DNA of 64,000 nucleotides from Plasmodiophora brassicae (taxonomy: Eukaryota; Endomyxa; Phytomyxea; Plasmodiophorida; Plasmodiophoridae). The stretch is taken from positions 310,001-374,000 of the forward strand of contig JASFAU010000015.1 of the NCBI GenBank assembly GCA_039704465.1, in the 5' to 3' direction. Positions 22,060 through 32,609 of the stretch are shown piece after piece (position 1 is the first letter of the stretch; each line of letters starts with the position of its first letter). The notes below the pieces were generated by a model. It was not told the origin of the DNA. It saw only the letters and a program-made list of their open reading frames with translations, and searched no databases. A program made the position numbers and the translations under genes.

Positions 22060-23663
22060 TTAATCGACGTCCAGCGGCGAGATGGGCAGGTGGCGAAGGC
22101 CGTCAGCGGTGTCGTCGAGAGCAGCAGAGACCGTTAGAATGTCAACAGCCTCATCCATTGCCTGTGGGACCGGTCAGACGAAGCCGGCGTGCGCCTGTTC
22201 CAATGGGAAACAACGACGTCGGGTGCAACGACGGGCATGTCGTCCAGCTGGCACTCATCAAACACGACGTTCTCCTCGAGTTCGACAAAATCAGGAGCAA
22301 ACCTGATCCATACACGTCGCGTCAGTAACCACCATCGTTTGACGACATCCAAACTTGGTACGAACGCCTGCCAGTTTTCGCTAACGTTCTTTGACCAAAC
22401 CACGGGTTCCCCAGTGGACATGACAGCGACAATGACCGGCTTGTGCGAGTGCCACTGGATCGCGATGATCCCCCGCAGCGGGCCATCCAGTAGTGCCAGC
22501 AACGACCCGTCCAGTCGGTTCCAGATATAAATGCTGTGCGGGGCACTCTTCCGGGACGGCCCCGCCGCGATATAGTCGCCGTTGCCCGAGAAGCACGACA
22601 CGCGAAACGGTACCCGGTTGACAGCATCGACAAACTCGCGCTGAAACGTATGATCAGGACAGCAGCGGTATTGTGTTGGACAGTCCACGAGCCGTCCGAC
22701 CTCGACGCGCAGCGACGTTGCGGAGCAGAGCCTTACGCGATCAGCCGTGTTAACCAGGACAGCGTCTCCTTCGTAACTGATCGAGATCGACGTAACCGGC
22801 GAATGCCTGCATACATGACAACGAGTCAGTTACGCGCCATGCATCCAAGGACGTCGCAGTATACCCGGCAAAGTCGGCGCTTGCTAGGATCACGAGCGTC
22901 GCCGAATCATGCAGCGTAATCGAGCCACGGGACCACCCTGCCAACGCACCCGGTGAGGTCGCCGTTGCTGGACGTGAACGGCGCTGGCAAATGTACCAAC
23001 GAACACCGCTGATCCATCGTTGGTGAACTGTACGCAGGTCCCTCGGGACGATTCTCGGGAGGGGGGCGGGATCGCCCGCCTCCGCATGTGGACGTGATCG
23101 ATAACGACAGCATCACCTGAGCTGAAGCATACCGCGTACCTGTTCATAGTTAACAGGTACCAGCTGGCAACTGGATGGGCTTCCGTCCGCGTACTGACAC
23201 AGTGTACGTCGACGGATGCTGAGCAGCAGAGATGACGTCGGCGTCGAAGTCGGTGACGAACGTGGGCGATTTCCGAAGGACGTCCCACTGGATAACGTAG
23301 CCGGCCGACGACCCGACCAGGACGAGGGTGCCATCGCGGGACCAGGCGACGGATGACACGGCGGCGCTGTCGTAGGGTTTGCCCTGCGGGTCCAGTCGTC
23401 GCAATCGCCGGGCGATACCGCGCGTCTCGAAATCCCAGATCAGGCACGCGCCATGCCGCGTCCCGCCGGCCAGCAGCGTCCCCCACAGGTTGAACGCGAT
23501 GCACGTGACCTCGTCCGGGTGGTCCGGCGCGCCCAGCGACAGCGCCCCGTCGACGACCTCCGGGTAGTCCCTGTCGAACGGGTTCCTGCACCGCCACACA
23601 CACCCACGTCACGGGATTTGACTGGAACGATGACCGCCGCTCCTACAGTAGATGACGGTTCAT
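22060..23663 (-). CDS. RBBP5: COMPASS/Set1 complex WD40 subunit RBBP5 (Swd1)
   Basis: RBBP5 is a core WD40 subunit of Set1/MLL H3K4 methyltransferase complexes. A 17-base first exon (23663-23647) reads MNRHLL and joins over a 61-base intron to NPFDRDYPEVVDGALS, as in the family. CIAFNLWGTLLAGG, WDFETRGIARR, VSSVAWSRDGTLVLVGSSAG and VIQWDVLRKSP follow. Later exons carry VLVNTADRVRL, FRVSCFSGNGDYIAAG and AIQWHSHKPVIVAVMSTGE, then FAPDFVELEENVVFDE. The last exon ends DILTVSAALDDTADGLRHLP, matching the segment of RBBP5 that contacts ASH2L and the SET domain. The splice sites between 22920 and 23160 are the least certain. The long C-terminal tail of animal RBBP5 is absent. Confidence 0.9.
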
Positions 23664-23967
23664 GATCGCCGCCGCCCCACCGCAGCGCAACGTTGCCACT
23701 TGTAGGCCGCAGCAAGCGCGCCGTCGGCATTTCCCGATTACACTCGGCGCGGCAGACCAATGGGCGGCGCCCAATGCACCGAACGTGTACTAGACAGGAC
23801 ACCCAGGCGTCGTATTACCGACGCCTGGAACCCCAGGCTCCGATACACATGACAGCCCGCGTTAATGCAAAGGTGTCGTCCCAGCACCCTGACCTGCATC
23901 GCGTACACATTGCAGCATGGGGCAACTCATGCATAAGACCAACTGTGTATATAGTAATGATGTGGTG
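23664..23967. other. intergenic, no gene seen
   Basis: Short space upstream of RBBP5 and downstream of the C2H2 gene. No recognisable coding sequence. Confidence 0.4.
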
Positions 23968-24931
23968 TTAAGGTGGCTGTCGGGCGCGTAACGCGTGTTG
24001 CTGGACGGCCTGCAGGTACATGGCCTGCAAACGTAGTTTGCGTTGGCAGCCGGGCGTCGATCGCCCGGCTGGTTGCGCAAGGTGCCAGAACCGAACATGC
24101 TGATCGAGATCGTCGTCATCGGCGCATTGCATCCCACAGTGCGCGCAGGACGACCTAGTAGGGATGTTCGTGCCGCCGCCCTCCACCCCGGTCAAGTCGA
24201 TACTTGTCACGATAGAATTCGACCGGCGCCTCTGCCTGGCCGGCGATGCGGATCCCTCCAGGCGCGTGGGGGATTCATCGTCGTCGTCGTCGTCATGTTC
24301 AACGTCGTGCCGTGGGCTGCCAATAGGTTCGGTCGGCGACTTGGTCGATTGCTTGCCTGGTGCACGGGCGTTCCCTGCTGACCGGAAGTTCTCTTCGTCC
24401 GGACCCCCAACCCTGTCATGTCGGTCCTGGAAGACCGTGCGAACCACGTCGACGTCGCTCTTGACGATGGTCTGAGCGCCAGGTCGGGCGGCTGCTGGGG
24501 GCGGACAGTCGTTGGAAGCATCGGCGGCAAAGGGTCGGAGTCGCCGATGTGAGCGTCGGCTCGTCATCTTGGGCGGTTCTTCCGCAGGTGGGTGACATGT
24601 GCTTGCATCGATCTTGACGACGTCGACGTTCGACGCCTGGCTTGAGTTCTCTTCGCCAGTGTGCCGCGCCCGTCGCATGGCGATCTGCTGCAGACGGTAC
24701 TTCGTCTGCAACAGCGTCAATGGAATATCACGTTCAGCCAGTACCCTCATCATCGAATACGTCGCCGCGTCCTGCGCTCAACACGCTGTCGTTAGTCGTT
24801 CTCCAGGTAGTGACGCTTGCCATTACCTTGGGAGGGTGGCGTAACGCGGATTGGAGCTGGGTCGCCTTTCGTTCCAGTTCGGCAATCTGGTTATGCAGGC
24901 GACTCTCCTCGCCGGACGCCACATGCCGCAT
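23968..24931 (-). CDS. coiled-coil protein with single C2H2 zinc finger
   Basis: Exon 1 (24931-24827) encodes a short coiled coil (HNQIAELERKATQLQSAL). A 55-base intron (24826-24772) joins to KDAATYSMMRVLAERDIPLT and LLQTKYRLQQIAMRRARH. A long disordered, charged middle follows, with an aspartate run encoded by a GAC/GAT repeat. Near the C-terminus is one C2H2 finger, CAHCGMQCADDDDLDQ followed by H-x4-H (spacing C-x2-C-x12-H-x4-H). The end is basic and glutamine-rich. I do not recognise a family; a nuclear or RNA-associated role is a guess. Confidence 0.6.
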
Positions 24932-26441
24932 GGCAGCCGTCAGTCAGGCCGCTCCTCCGATCACCTGCGGACGAGGATGATTCCACCGACCAGACCACCT
25001 CTTCTTTAACTGGGTGCTTCGATGTTCAGACTGGGTCCGCGTGCTTAAAGTGGGTATCCTAACAACGAAATTACCCAGAAATAGTCACATGTGCCCAAAG
25101 TGAGGGTTGGTTCTATGCTTGGGCTCGTCCTGTGCACTCTGACCAGCGTCCGTCTCTCGTTTTGACTTTAACCATCAATCCAGCCGCTGATGTCAACGAG
25201 CAGTTTCCTGTGCGACCCGTGCCCGCCACATCAAGTTTCAGGAACCCAGCGGCAGGAACCGACATTTCCGGGTCGCTCTCCCGTGTCACGACATAATTGC
25301 ATACCATATCTGATATCACCTACAGTTGCTTTCCCACAGGTCACTGAACGACCCGTTCTTGAATTGGCGCTGTCTCTGTCCCCCTTGCGGAACGAGGACT
25401 CTACACGCTCGCCGACGGTGAGTTCGGAAGCCGATGCTGGATGCTGCTCTGGACTCTGGACGTATGCATCATCTTCATGCGATTCGCCTAATGCACCAGA
25501 GGGGGTGAAGCTCGTGCCGCCGTCAGGCCTAGGCGCGACAGGCGTAAGCGATATCGGCATGGGGGATAAGCATTCCTGCAAGTGCCGCTGTGGAAGAGGC
25601 TTCGGTGCGCATGGGCGGGTGAAGAGCTGGCTTTCGAGTGTACTTCGTTGCGAGACGACAAACGGCTTGCATCGTGACCACATGGAGGACTCCCAAGTAC
25701 TGTTGCTGGAGATGGGCGGTGATGTGACGGGCCAACGATGACGGCACTGTCGGCGGCCAATCGGGTGGCGAAGCAACGGTTCGCGATTATGGCACTATCG
25801 GCGGTGAGACGAGGGCGACGTCATCGGTCGAGGAAGCGCGTGGGCGGGTTGATCTACGGGGACATGTCAACACCGACTGGCGCCGAAACCGACAACTTCA
25901 AGTCCAGCGGACGGGGCAAAGCGCTCCGAGAAGCGAAAGCGGATGATTGCAATTGTGGAAGAGGAATATTGACACCGTGCTTGGATTGATTCTGAAAGAG
26001 AGTTGCAACTTAAATGGAACCTGGGGCAACGACCCGCAGATGTATCGTCGTCTGCGCTGATGGAAGAATAGAGACCGCAACCTCCCTCTCCCCTGCCCTG
26101 CCCGTGCCTATCGAAAATACAGCTGGGTATTCACAATAATCGGTCAAGCGCCCCAACCGCCCCGTCTTGAGGGTTGTGTGCAGTCACACGAAAGCACCAT
26201 CGAAACGGCAGCAGCCCCTTCCCAACGGAATTGCAGTGGCAGGGTGGCAAGGCGTCACCTGCGCGACCACAGGGCTGTCACAGGGCAGCAACACCCGCAC
26301 CACGACGACATAGCGCCTGAACGGCCACAAGCAATGGAGCGTGCCCGAAGCGACTTGGAAAACGTACAATCCATTGCCCACGCACCATAACGTCACCCAT
26401 CAACGTGCCACTGCTAGATCAATGCGTTCACCGGGACGCGT
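24932..26441. other. gene-poor stretch upstream of recombinase element
   Basis: About 1.5 kb with lower GC than the flanks. Frames on both strands (for example 25231-25776 minus and 25190-25741 plus) overlap each other and show no domain, so I do not call them. It may be the 5' part of the degraded mobile element that follows, or simple intergenic DNA. I see no terminal repeat. Confidence 0.3.
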
Positions 26442-27640
26442 ATGTCGATCAGCGCCCAAAGGCAAGAAGAACTGGGGATGAAGTACTTATGGGAGTACCT
26501 GCGAGGGCAGAAAGCTGCAGGCCGGGTCGAGTTTAACGACGAGGATGGACTGCGACGCTGCATCGCCGAGGGTGCCGGCCAGGACGTCTTCGATGAGAAC
26601 CTGACTGGAGGATTCGTCGAGTATCTCCTCGGCAAGGACCCTGAAGTCGTTCAGCGCGGTTTCACAGTATTTCCAGGGCGCGCGAGCTGTTCTACGCCGA
26701 GATTTCTTCGGATGTGACACCGGTACCATGTGTTCCGATGCGTTGAATAAGAAGGTCAATAGGCGAATCCAGAAGGCCATCGTGGACCGAAAGATCGCAA
26801 TGGGGTGTACGCCCATGCATTGTTGGATAGCTGGTGCAGGTGATGACTTCACCTGACAGGTAAGCTGACGAACCCCCCGAATCCATATCGCGAGAAGAGT
26901 ATGCTCGGCTGGCCAAAGCAATGCTGACGTAAGGATTGTGAATTATGCATTTGGGAATCTGCTAAGACCGGATTCTGCCCAGAATGAATACGCCCGAGTC
27001 CCTTGACTTTTATATCTGCCTGGTGATCGCCTGGCACCTGTGTTGCCGCATGGGAGATGTGGGCGCCATGTCGTTGCCGCACATGGATCCCTTCTCGGAT
27101 GGAATGATGTGTACAGTCGCACGTCTCAAGGTAGAGTTATCCAGGCAGGCAAACCATGCATACTCTTTATTTAATCCTGGTCCTTACCCAGATGCTGGCG
27201 AAAGGGTTTCCACCCAGAAACTGGCGACCATGTGCGATCGTGGCGTCTTTCTTGACGCTGCCGTTGCCATGGGCGTCAAAGTCCTGGTGCATGGCGGCTC
27301 TGTTCAAACTCTTCTTCAAGGAAAGGCGAACGCCGCTAGTCATGTAACGGGCCAGCTGAAGAAAATTGGGGTCATGGCGCCCGAGTTCGGCGACCACCTC
27401 GACTGCTTGCCACTGGTCCCGCCAGACAACCGGAAATCCCACCTTTCAAGGAAGTCGGCTGTCGCAGACATGGATGCCGCCGGCGTGTCTTGAAGCCGCC
27501 CAGAATCAACGGGGAAACTGGTCGGAACCTGACACGAAACAGAAGCACTACCGAAAGGGTTACTGTCCGGAGATGGATTATCAGGCCGGCTGTGCCCTTG
27601 CCGGGCATGGAGCCTCGAAGTCAGGCGACACACGGATCGT
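26442..27640 (+). pseudogene. tyrosine recombinase (Crypton/Ndc10-like), frameshifted
   Basis: Pieces of a tyrosine-recombinase-like protein appear in order on the plus strand. An N-terminal part (EELGMKYLWEYLRGQKAAGR) is followed by a core with HLCCRMGDVGAMSLPHMDP (candidate first catalytic Arg), TVARLKVE (candidate Lys), SHLSRKSAVADMDAAGVS (H-x-x-R box) and NQRGNWSEPDTKQKHYRKGY (candidate W and nucleophile Tyr), ending GCALAGH. This order fits Crypton or Ndc10-type recombinases. The frame changes near 26670 and at 27490, where a stop interrupts between GVS and LEAAQ. No intron borders explain the second break, so the gene looks dead. The family call rests on motif order, not on a search. 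Confidence 0.5.
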
Positions 27641-28120
27641 ACAGGTCAGCGGCGACAGCCGACTTCCTTGAAAGGTGGGATTTCCGGTTGTCTGGCGGGA
27701 CCAGTGGAAAGCCGTCGAGGTGGTCGCCGAACTCGGGCGCCATGACCCCAACCTTCTTCAGCTGGCCCGTTACATGACTAGCGGCGTTCGCCTTTCCTTG
27801 AAGAAGAGTTTGGACAGAGCCGCCATGCACCACGAACTTGACGCCCATGGCAACGGCAGCGTCAAGAAAGACGTCACGATCGCACATGGTCGCCAGTCTC
27901 TGGGGTGGAAACCGTTTCGCCTGAGTAAGGACCAGGATTAAATAAAGAGTACGCATGCTTTGCCTGCCTGGATAACTACCTTGGGGCGTGCGACTGTACA
28001 CATCATTCCACCCGAGAAGGGGCTCCATGACGATGTGCGACAACGAAATGGCGCCCACATCTCCCATGCGGCAGCACAGGTGCACCAGGCAGATGTACAA
28101 GTCAAGGGACTCAGTGGCGA
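26995..28120. repeat. large imperfect inverted repeat within recombinase element
   Basis: Left arm about 26995-27475; right arm about 27650-28120 in reverse orientation; central spacer about 175 bases. Both arms encode the same recombinase core segment (for example VTGQLKK and GVMAPEFGDHL), the right arm on the minus strand. The arms differ by scattered substitutions and small indels. The spacer holds the C-terminal recombinase part with the candidate tyrosine. This could be a fold-back element or an inverted duplication after transposition. Confidence 0.85.
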
Positions 28121-28242
28121 ATTGCGTTACCCCTACCGACATACTGATGCGGAGGGACGGGGGCGGCCAATAATTTTGACCGCGTCCGAGAGCGGCGTTC
28201 GTCACCTGTCGCGGTTGTGGGGGGCGCGTTGTCCATTGTGGG

Positions 28243-28542
28243 ATGCGGGCAGCATTGCTGGTGCGCCTGGGTCGTCGTGCCCGGCTGCAGTCGACGGCGG
28301 GGGCCGGCAAGTGGGACGCCCTGCTCGAGCACGGCGTGCGGCCGGGCGAGATCGAGGAGATCCAGGCCGCCGGCCTCGACACGTTGTACGACGTGACGCG
28401 CTGCGAGAAGCTGTCGCTGCCGGTCCGGATGGCGGCTATGCATGCGATGGAAGCCGAATTCAACAGGTATCACCTCGCATCGGTGCCCCGGCGTCAGGAC
28501 CTGACGCGTCGACCAGGGAGGAAGCAGAGGAAGAATGCATGA
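28243..28542 (+). CDS. small basic protein, possible mitochondrial presequence
   Basis: A single exon of 99 residues. The N-terminus (MRAALLVRLGRRARLQSTAG) is rich in Arg, Leu and Ala without acids, like a mitochondrial targeting peptide. The body is helical (EHGVRPGEIEEIQAAGLDTL, RMAAMHAMEAEFNRYHLAS) and the tail very basic (RRPGRKQRKNA). This would suit a mitochondrial ribosome or assembly protein, but I recognise no family. It lies just past the inverted repeat and differs from it in composition. Confidence 0.5.
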   Translation: MRAALLVRLGRRARLQSTAGAGKWDALLEHGVRPGEIEEIQAAGLDTLYDVTRCEKLSLPVRMAAMHAMEAEFNRYHLASVPRRQDLTRRPGRKQRKNA

Positions 28543-28773
28543 CGCCGCGCACCGGGTCTGACAAGCCCCACTAAGTCATATCGTCCCGGCACTGGAGGTT
28601 TGCCTCGCGGGTGCCCCCCGACGGCCACCTTTCAACGACATAATAACTGGTCTCAGAATAGATGACGCCATTTTGAGTTAAGGACCTGTAGATGTGGGGC
28701 CTTTGAAGTACGATCCATTTACGATGGTACCCTATCCGACGATCGCTTGAAATCTATATGTGCTCCGTCATCA

Positions 28774-30431
28774 ATGGCTACGCCGGGTCCCGTCGTATTC
28801 TGCACCCTGATCAGCGTGCTGTTCATCGCGTTCCCCGTTGCCGTCTGGAGGCAGCACAGGCCCAGTCGCGTGCATGTAAAGAAGTCCAGAATGTCGGGTC
28901 GCCTACCGACCGTTCGAGGCGTCCGGCCGACCCGGCATGAACCGGCGGACGACGACCCGAAGTCCAAAGACGCTCGCTCCGTGGAGAGCGACGAAGGCTC
29001 TGCTGGCATGCGGATATCCTGTTTCGATCGCTTCTTCCGACGTTCCTCAGCCGTCGCCCTTCTGTACGCGTTGATGGTCGCTTGGTCGGTATTGGGCGCT
29101 GTCATCAGTATCATGGTCATGACCGTCCGGGACAACGACGCCGCATCAGACAATCTGCTCCATCTGATCGATCAGGCACAAGCGCTTGCATTTGCGTTCC
29201 GTATCCTGGGCATCATGGTTGGTATTCAGGCGCGAATCGCCATAGTCCTAGCTGGCATCGCCATTCTGAGCGTCATGGGCACGTACACGATGTGGTATTC
29301 CATCGCTTTGTTCATCGACCAGGACGTTGGCGTGTCCCTGGATGGCTTTCAGGATACCGTCATCTACCTATTGGTGTTCGCTCTGAAGGTCTGGGCGGTC
29401 ACCCTATCCATCAAGGTGCAGAAAGGCACATGGGATTTCTCCGTCATGATTCGAACGGCCGTCTCGTACCACTGCTTTGAATTCGTTGCGTTTCTCCTTC
29501 TCGCAGTCAAGCAGCCGGTTTTCTTCATCCTGCAGAGTGTTCCTTATTCACATTTCACCGAATGCACCTTGACGGGCATCCTGATGCTGGTCTGCATCAT
29601 CTACAAACAGAAACCGCAACCGCCACAGGACACCGATGAGAATTCCTCGGACGACCTCACTAAGGAACTGCGGGTCATTCTCAGCAACCCGGCGTCGTTC
29701 AACGTATTCGCCTCGTTCTGTCGGGATTGGCACTGCGAAGAAGGCGCGCTGTTCTGGAAGGTTCATTTTAGGCGCGGTTTGGGGGTGCCGTGTTACTGAC
29801 CAGTCAAGCAGGATGTAGACAAGTACAAGAACGCGATATACACGCTGATGGTGAAAGGCCCGGCCGTCCAGAAACCGGATGTTCGAATACTGCAGATAAT
29901 GATAGAGATCTGCGATATGTACCTGATGGACGAGTCGCCGAAGGAGATCAATGTCAGTTCAGCGGCCCGCAAGCTTGTCCTCAACGAGCTCGACAGAGTG
30001 AAGAACCGACTGCCGGACAGCCGGCTACGACGAAGCCTCAAAGACCGCCAGGCCACCAATCATCGTATAGGCGCGTTCGACAGTATTCCAGAGCATCTGG
30101 CAACCCCAGCTGACGGGACGACCGTTAACGTCGCTGGGACGGAGATCATGACGAATCGCCCAAGGAACTCTGTCATTGAGTGTAAGGTCGGCCCTGAGGC
30201 CTGGAAGGTGTACAAGCAACTGTTCACAGTGTTCGATGCCTGCCAAGAAGAGGTTCGTCGAGTGCCGCCGCCGGATCCGTTAGCAGTAACCTGACCTGCC
30301 TGCTCAAGGTGTTCAGGGTCATGCGCGCCGACGTTCTCGCCAGGTTCAACCAGACGAAGCAGTATGCCGACCTTCGCCATACGATGACGATGGACAGCGC
30401 GACAGCGCAAGCGATCGACGAGATGAACTAA
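28774..30431 (+). CDS. seven-helix membrane protein with C-terminal RGS domain
   Basis: RGS domains speed GTP hydrolysis by G-alpha subunits; 7TM-RGS fusions occur in plants (AtRGS1) and several protists. The protein starts MATPGPVVFCTLISVLFIAF. Hydrophobic helices follow near ALLYALMVAWSVLGAVISIM, AFRILGIMVGIQ, IVLAGIAILSVMGTYTMW, VIYLLVFALKVWAVTLSI, CFEFVAFLLLAVKQPVFF and LTGILMLVCIIY. The RGS domain reads ELRVILSNPASFNVFASFCR and EGALFW, then across a short intron KDVDKYKNAIYTL, and ICDMYLMDESPKEINV. After another intron (which begins GTTCGTCGAG) it ends RVMRADVLARFNQTKQYADL and IDEMN. A loop of about 60 residues between the early RGS helices and EAWKVYKQLFTVFDA is longer than usual. The annotated start is the first ATG that keeps the first helix. 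Confidence 0.85.
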
Positions 30432-30446
30432 TAGACGGGCATCATA

Positions 30447-31173
30447 TTATTGATTCGGGGGATGCTGCGCATCGCCAACACTGTTGAAGACGGCGTCGAC
30501 GAGGTCGGCATCGGACGCAATGGCCATCTGGTCATTGCCCACCGACAGCAACTTGCGACGATGGGCCTTCTTCGACACAGACCTGGGCGTCGTTGACGTG
30601 CCCGCTGCCTTGGTCGCGCTCGATGGGATCGTCAACGGCCACGTCATGTTGGTATCGTCGTCAAGGTCGTTATACAAACGCGGGCGTTGTTTCGTTGGGC
30701 GCGTCACCGCCTCGGCTGGCGCGGTGGCGACCAAAGGGTCCAACGCCAACGTTAGATGCAGGACGGCGTTCGTTCTTGAATTCCTCAGAAGATACGTGAC
30801 CGTGGACGCGTCCTTCTGCTTAGCGGGTAGATCAATCTCGATCGAGCCTATTTGCTCGATGGTCGTCCCGCCGCGGAGCTGAGCAGCATCCCGTTAACGG
30901 TTCGGCAACTGCGGTTGACGTCCAGCCACGAACCGTGTGGACCACAAGGGTCATGACGTGGTCTGGGTTTTCGGGCAAGTGCTGCATAGGGATATCGGCC
31001 GTGAAGGGGTGCTCCCAGGTGACCGTGTGGCTTCGAACGACTGCGGGTTGCGTCATCCCGTTTGCTGACCGAAGGGCGCCTCGTAGATGGTGCTGCTCCT
31101 TGATTTTCCACCTATCGCCCGTGTTATAAAGTCGCGCGTGTCGGAACGACCTGACTTACTTGACGAAGACCAT
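30447..31173 (-). CDS. NT-C2-type C2 domain protein
   Basis: Exons 31173-31160, 31111-30934 and 30878-30447 join over two GT-AG introns (48 and 55 bases) to read MVFVKWKIKEQHHL, VVRSHTVTWEHPFTADIPM, HVMTLVVHTLRGGTTIEQIG and IEIDLPAKQKDASTVTYLL, then AVLHLTLALDPL. This resembles the N-terminal C2 (NT-C2) domains of EEIG1/EHBP1-type proteins: a basic start, W.H.F in mid-domain, and a G-x-I-x-DL strand before a final beta strand. A Ser/Lys-rich C-terminal tail follows and ends AQHPPNQ. Its stop lies 15 bases from the stop of the convergent RGS gene. The role is probably membrane or cytoskeletal linkage, by family analogy. Confidence 0.6.
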
Positions 31174-31404
31174 GGATCCGTCGAGCGGCAGGTGGGTCAC
31201 GCAGTGGATGACGCCGCAGACACGGTACGGCACCTTCCGCGACGATGACAGCAGCCGTTTCAGCATCGGCGGTGAAGGGCTATCGAACGAAGCGCGTCAT
31301 CGCCCGGTAGATACGATTCAATTAGCAATTAGCGTCCGAAATATCTTTCGTCAACTGCGGACTCTGAATGTGAATGTATTATTCCGATCGTGTTCAACGG
31401 GTTC

Positions 31405-31701
31405 TCAGGAGTGCGGACCCCAATAGTGGTTCCACCTCACGCACTCGACCTTGGTGCCATCCTTCAGATAGAACGTCGAGTTACCGGCGAACACAGCGCG
31501 GGGGCCCTCTGTGCGGGAGCGAAGATATCGGCAGGTTGGCGAACGGCAGTGTCTGAAACAAAGCGCCATCGGATGATGGTCATCTGATCTCGTTACAGGG
31601 CCGTCGCGTCGAGTCGGCTTAAGATCGTTAGCGGCAGTACCAGGTATCAGCATTAGCGCAAGCATCGCCAGAACAGCCATCAGACGCCACGTCGAGGACA
31701 T
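31405..31701 (-). CDS. small secreted cysteine-containing protein
   Basis: A single-exon protein of 98 residues. A strong signal peptide (RLMAVLAMLALMLIPGTAA) is followed by a mature part with four cysteines (CFRHCRSPTC and VECVRW), one N-glycosylation motif (GNSTF) and the end NHYWGPHS. No transmembrane helix is present. It is unrelated in sequence to the other small secreted proteins here. Function unknown. Confidence 0.55.
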   Translation of the reverse strand: MSSTWRLMAVLAMLALMLIPGTAANDLKPTRRDGPVTRSDDHHPMALCFRHCRSPTCRYLRSRTEGPRAVFAGNSTFYLKDGTKVECVRWNHYWGPHS

Positions 31702-32609
31702 GTTGATTCCGAAATGCGGCCGCAACTGGTGGTGGATTCGCGGCGCTGCTTTGCTGAAACAAGGTGCGCGACTCGCGCGACTCGTTCGACCAGTCTCGCA
31801 GTCCTGTTCTGCGTGACTCTGAGGTGCCGCGCTGCGCTGCAGGTACCGCGGAGCAGTGTGGAACCGCCAACCAGGCGAACGTTTGCGCAAAACCATCTTG
31901 TTGAGATGCTATGCCCTTACGGCAGTATGTGATGGAAGCTTTGAGAATGCATATCACTGGCGCCGGTACGAAACGGAGACAGCATTGTGGACGAACACCT
32001 GTCCGGAATCCAACGGATACCCGCAGGCCACTTGCGACGCAGGTCTGCAACGCCTTCCGGCAACCTTATAGGTTGGCGTCCGCAGCCAACGCTGCGATTG
32101 CGGTCCATGTCCTGCTGGCGACTTCGTAACGCCAATACCTCAGCTTCTGCACTATGCAACAATACCGACCCGACTAATCAACGACGACAAAATGGGGTGC
32201 CGTTGGTCGGGCGAGATGACACAACAGCTGAGATGCTATGTTGAATTTGCCGTCTCGCTCACGATATGGGGGCCCGGACAACCGTTTGTCATCATACGGG
32301 TCGCGCCTGACGGCAACGGCGTTTGTTCCCTCCATGGCATCGCATCGCCATACATCGTCTACCTGAAACGCCAACCAACGCGGCAACGCCCTCGTACGTT
32401 CTTTAATTTCGCTGTGCCTCTTCATGCTGCCAGGGCGTTTTGTAGTTGGCAGAGCCATGGTCAATCGATGACGATCTTTGTGAGGTGATCGCCACAAGAG
32501 CCGCACCATCGACTCGGAGCCAGTTCCGGGGTTTCCGGTTTTCTGTGTGCCTAAAATAATCTGTCGGAAGGGGGCCGGGGGACGTTGTCGGTTGACGCCG
32601 CCGGACGTC
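31702..32609. other. uncertain region upstream of the OCRL-like gene
   Basis: Nine hundred bases with several overlapping open frames. A plus-strand frame (32192-32488, with PFVIIRVAPDGNGVCSLHGI) could be an upstream exon of the phosphatase, for instance its N-terminal PH domain. A minus-strand frame (to 32174) covers the same DNA. I cannot decide between them. Confidence 0.3.

Larger units (their letters stand above)
19796..22924. repeat. tandem segmental duplication, unit 2
   Basis: Direct copy of unit 1, offset by about 3093 bases at the left end. It starts within a second copy of the tail of the membrane-protein gene at 15626-16847 and ends within RBBP5 at 22924. This unit's RBBP5 portion is the functional one, continuous with the 5' exons. 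Confidence 0.9.

Noticed and set aside
25231..25776. 181-codon minus frame and overlapping 183-codon plus frame
   Set aside because: They overlap on opposite strands, lack any domain and sit in a gene-poor stretch next to a degraded mobile element.
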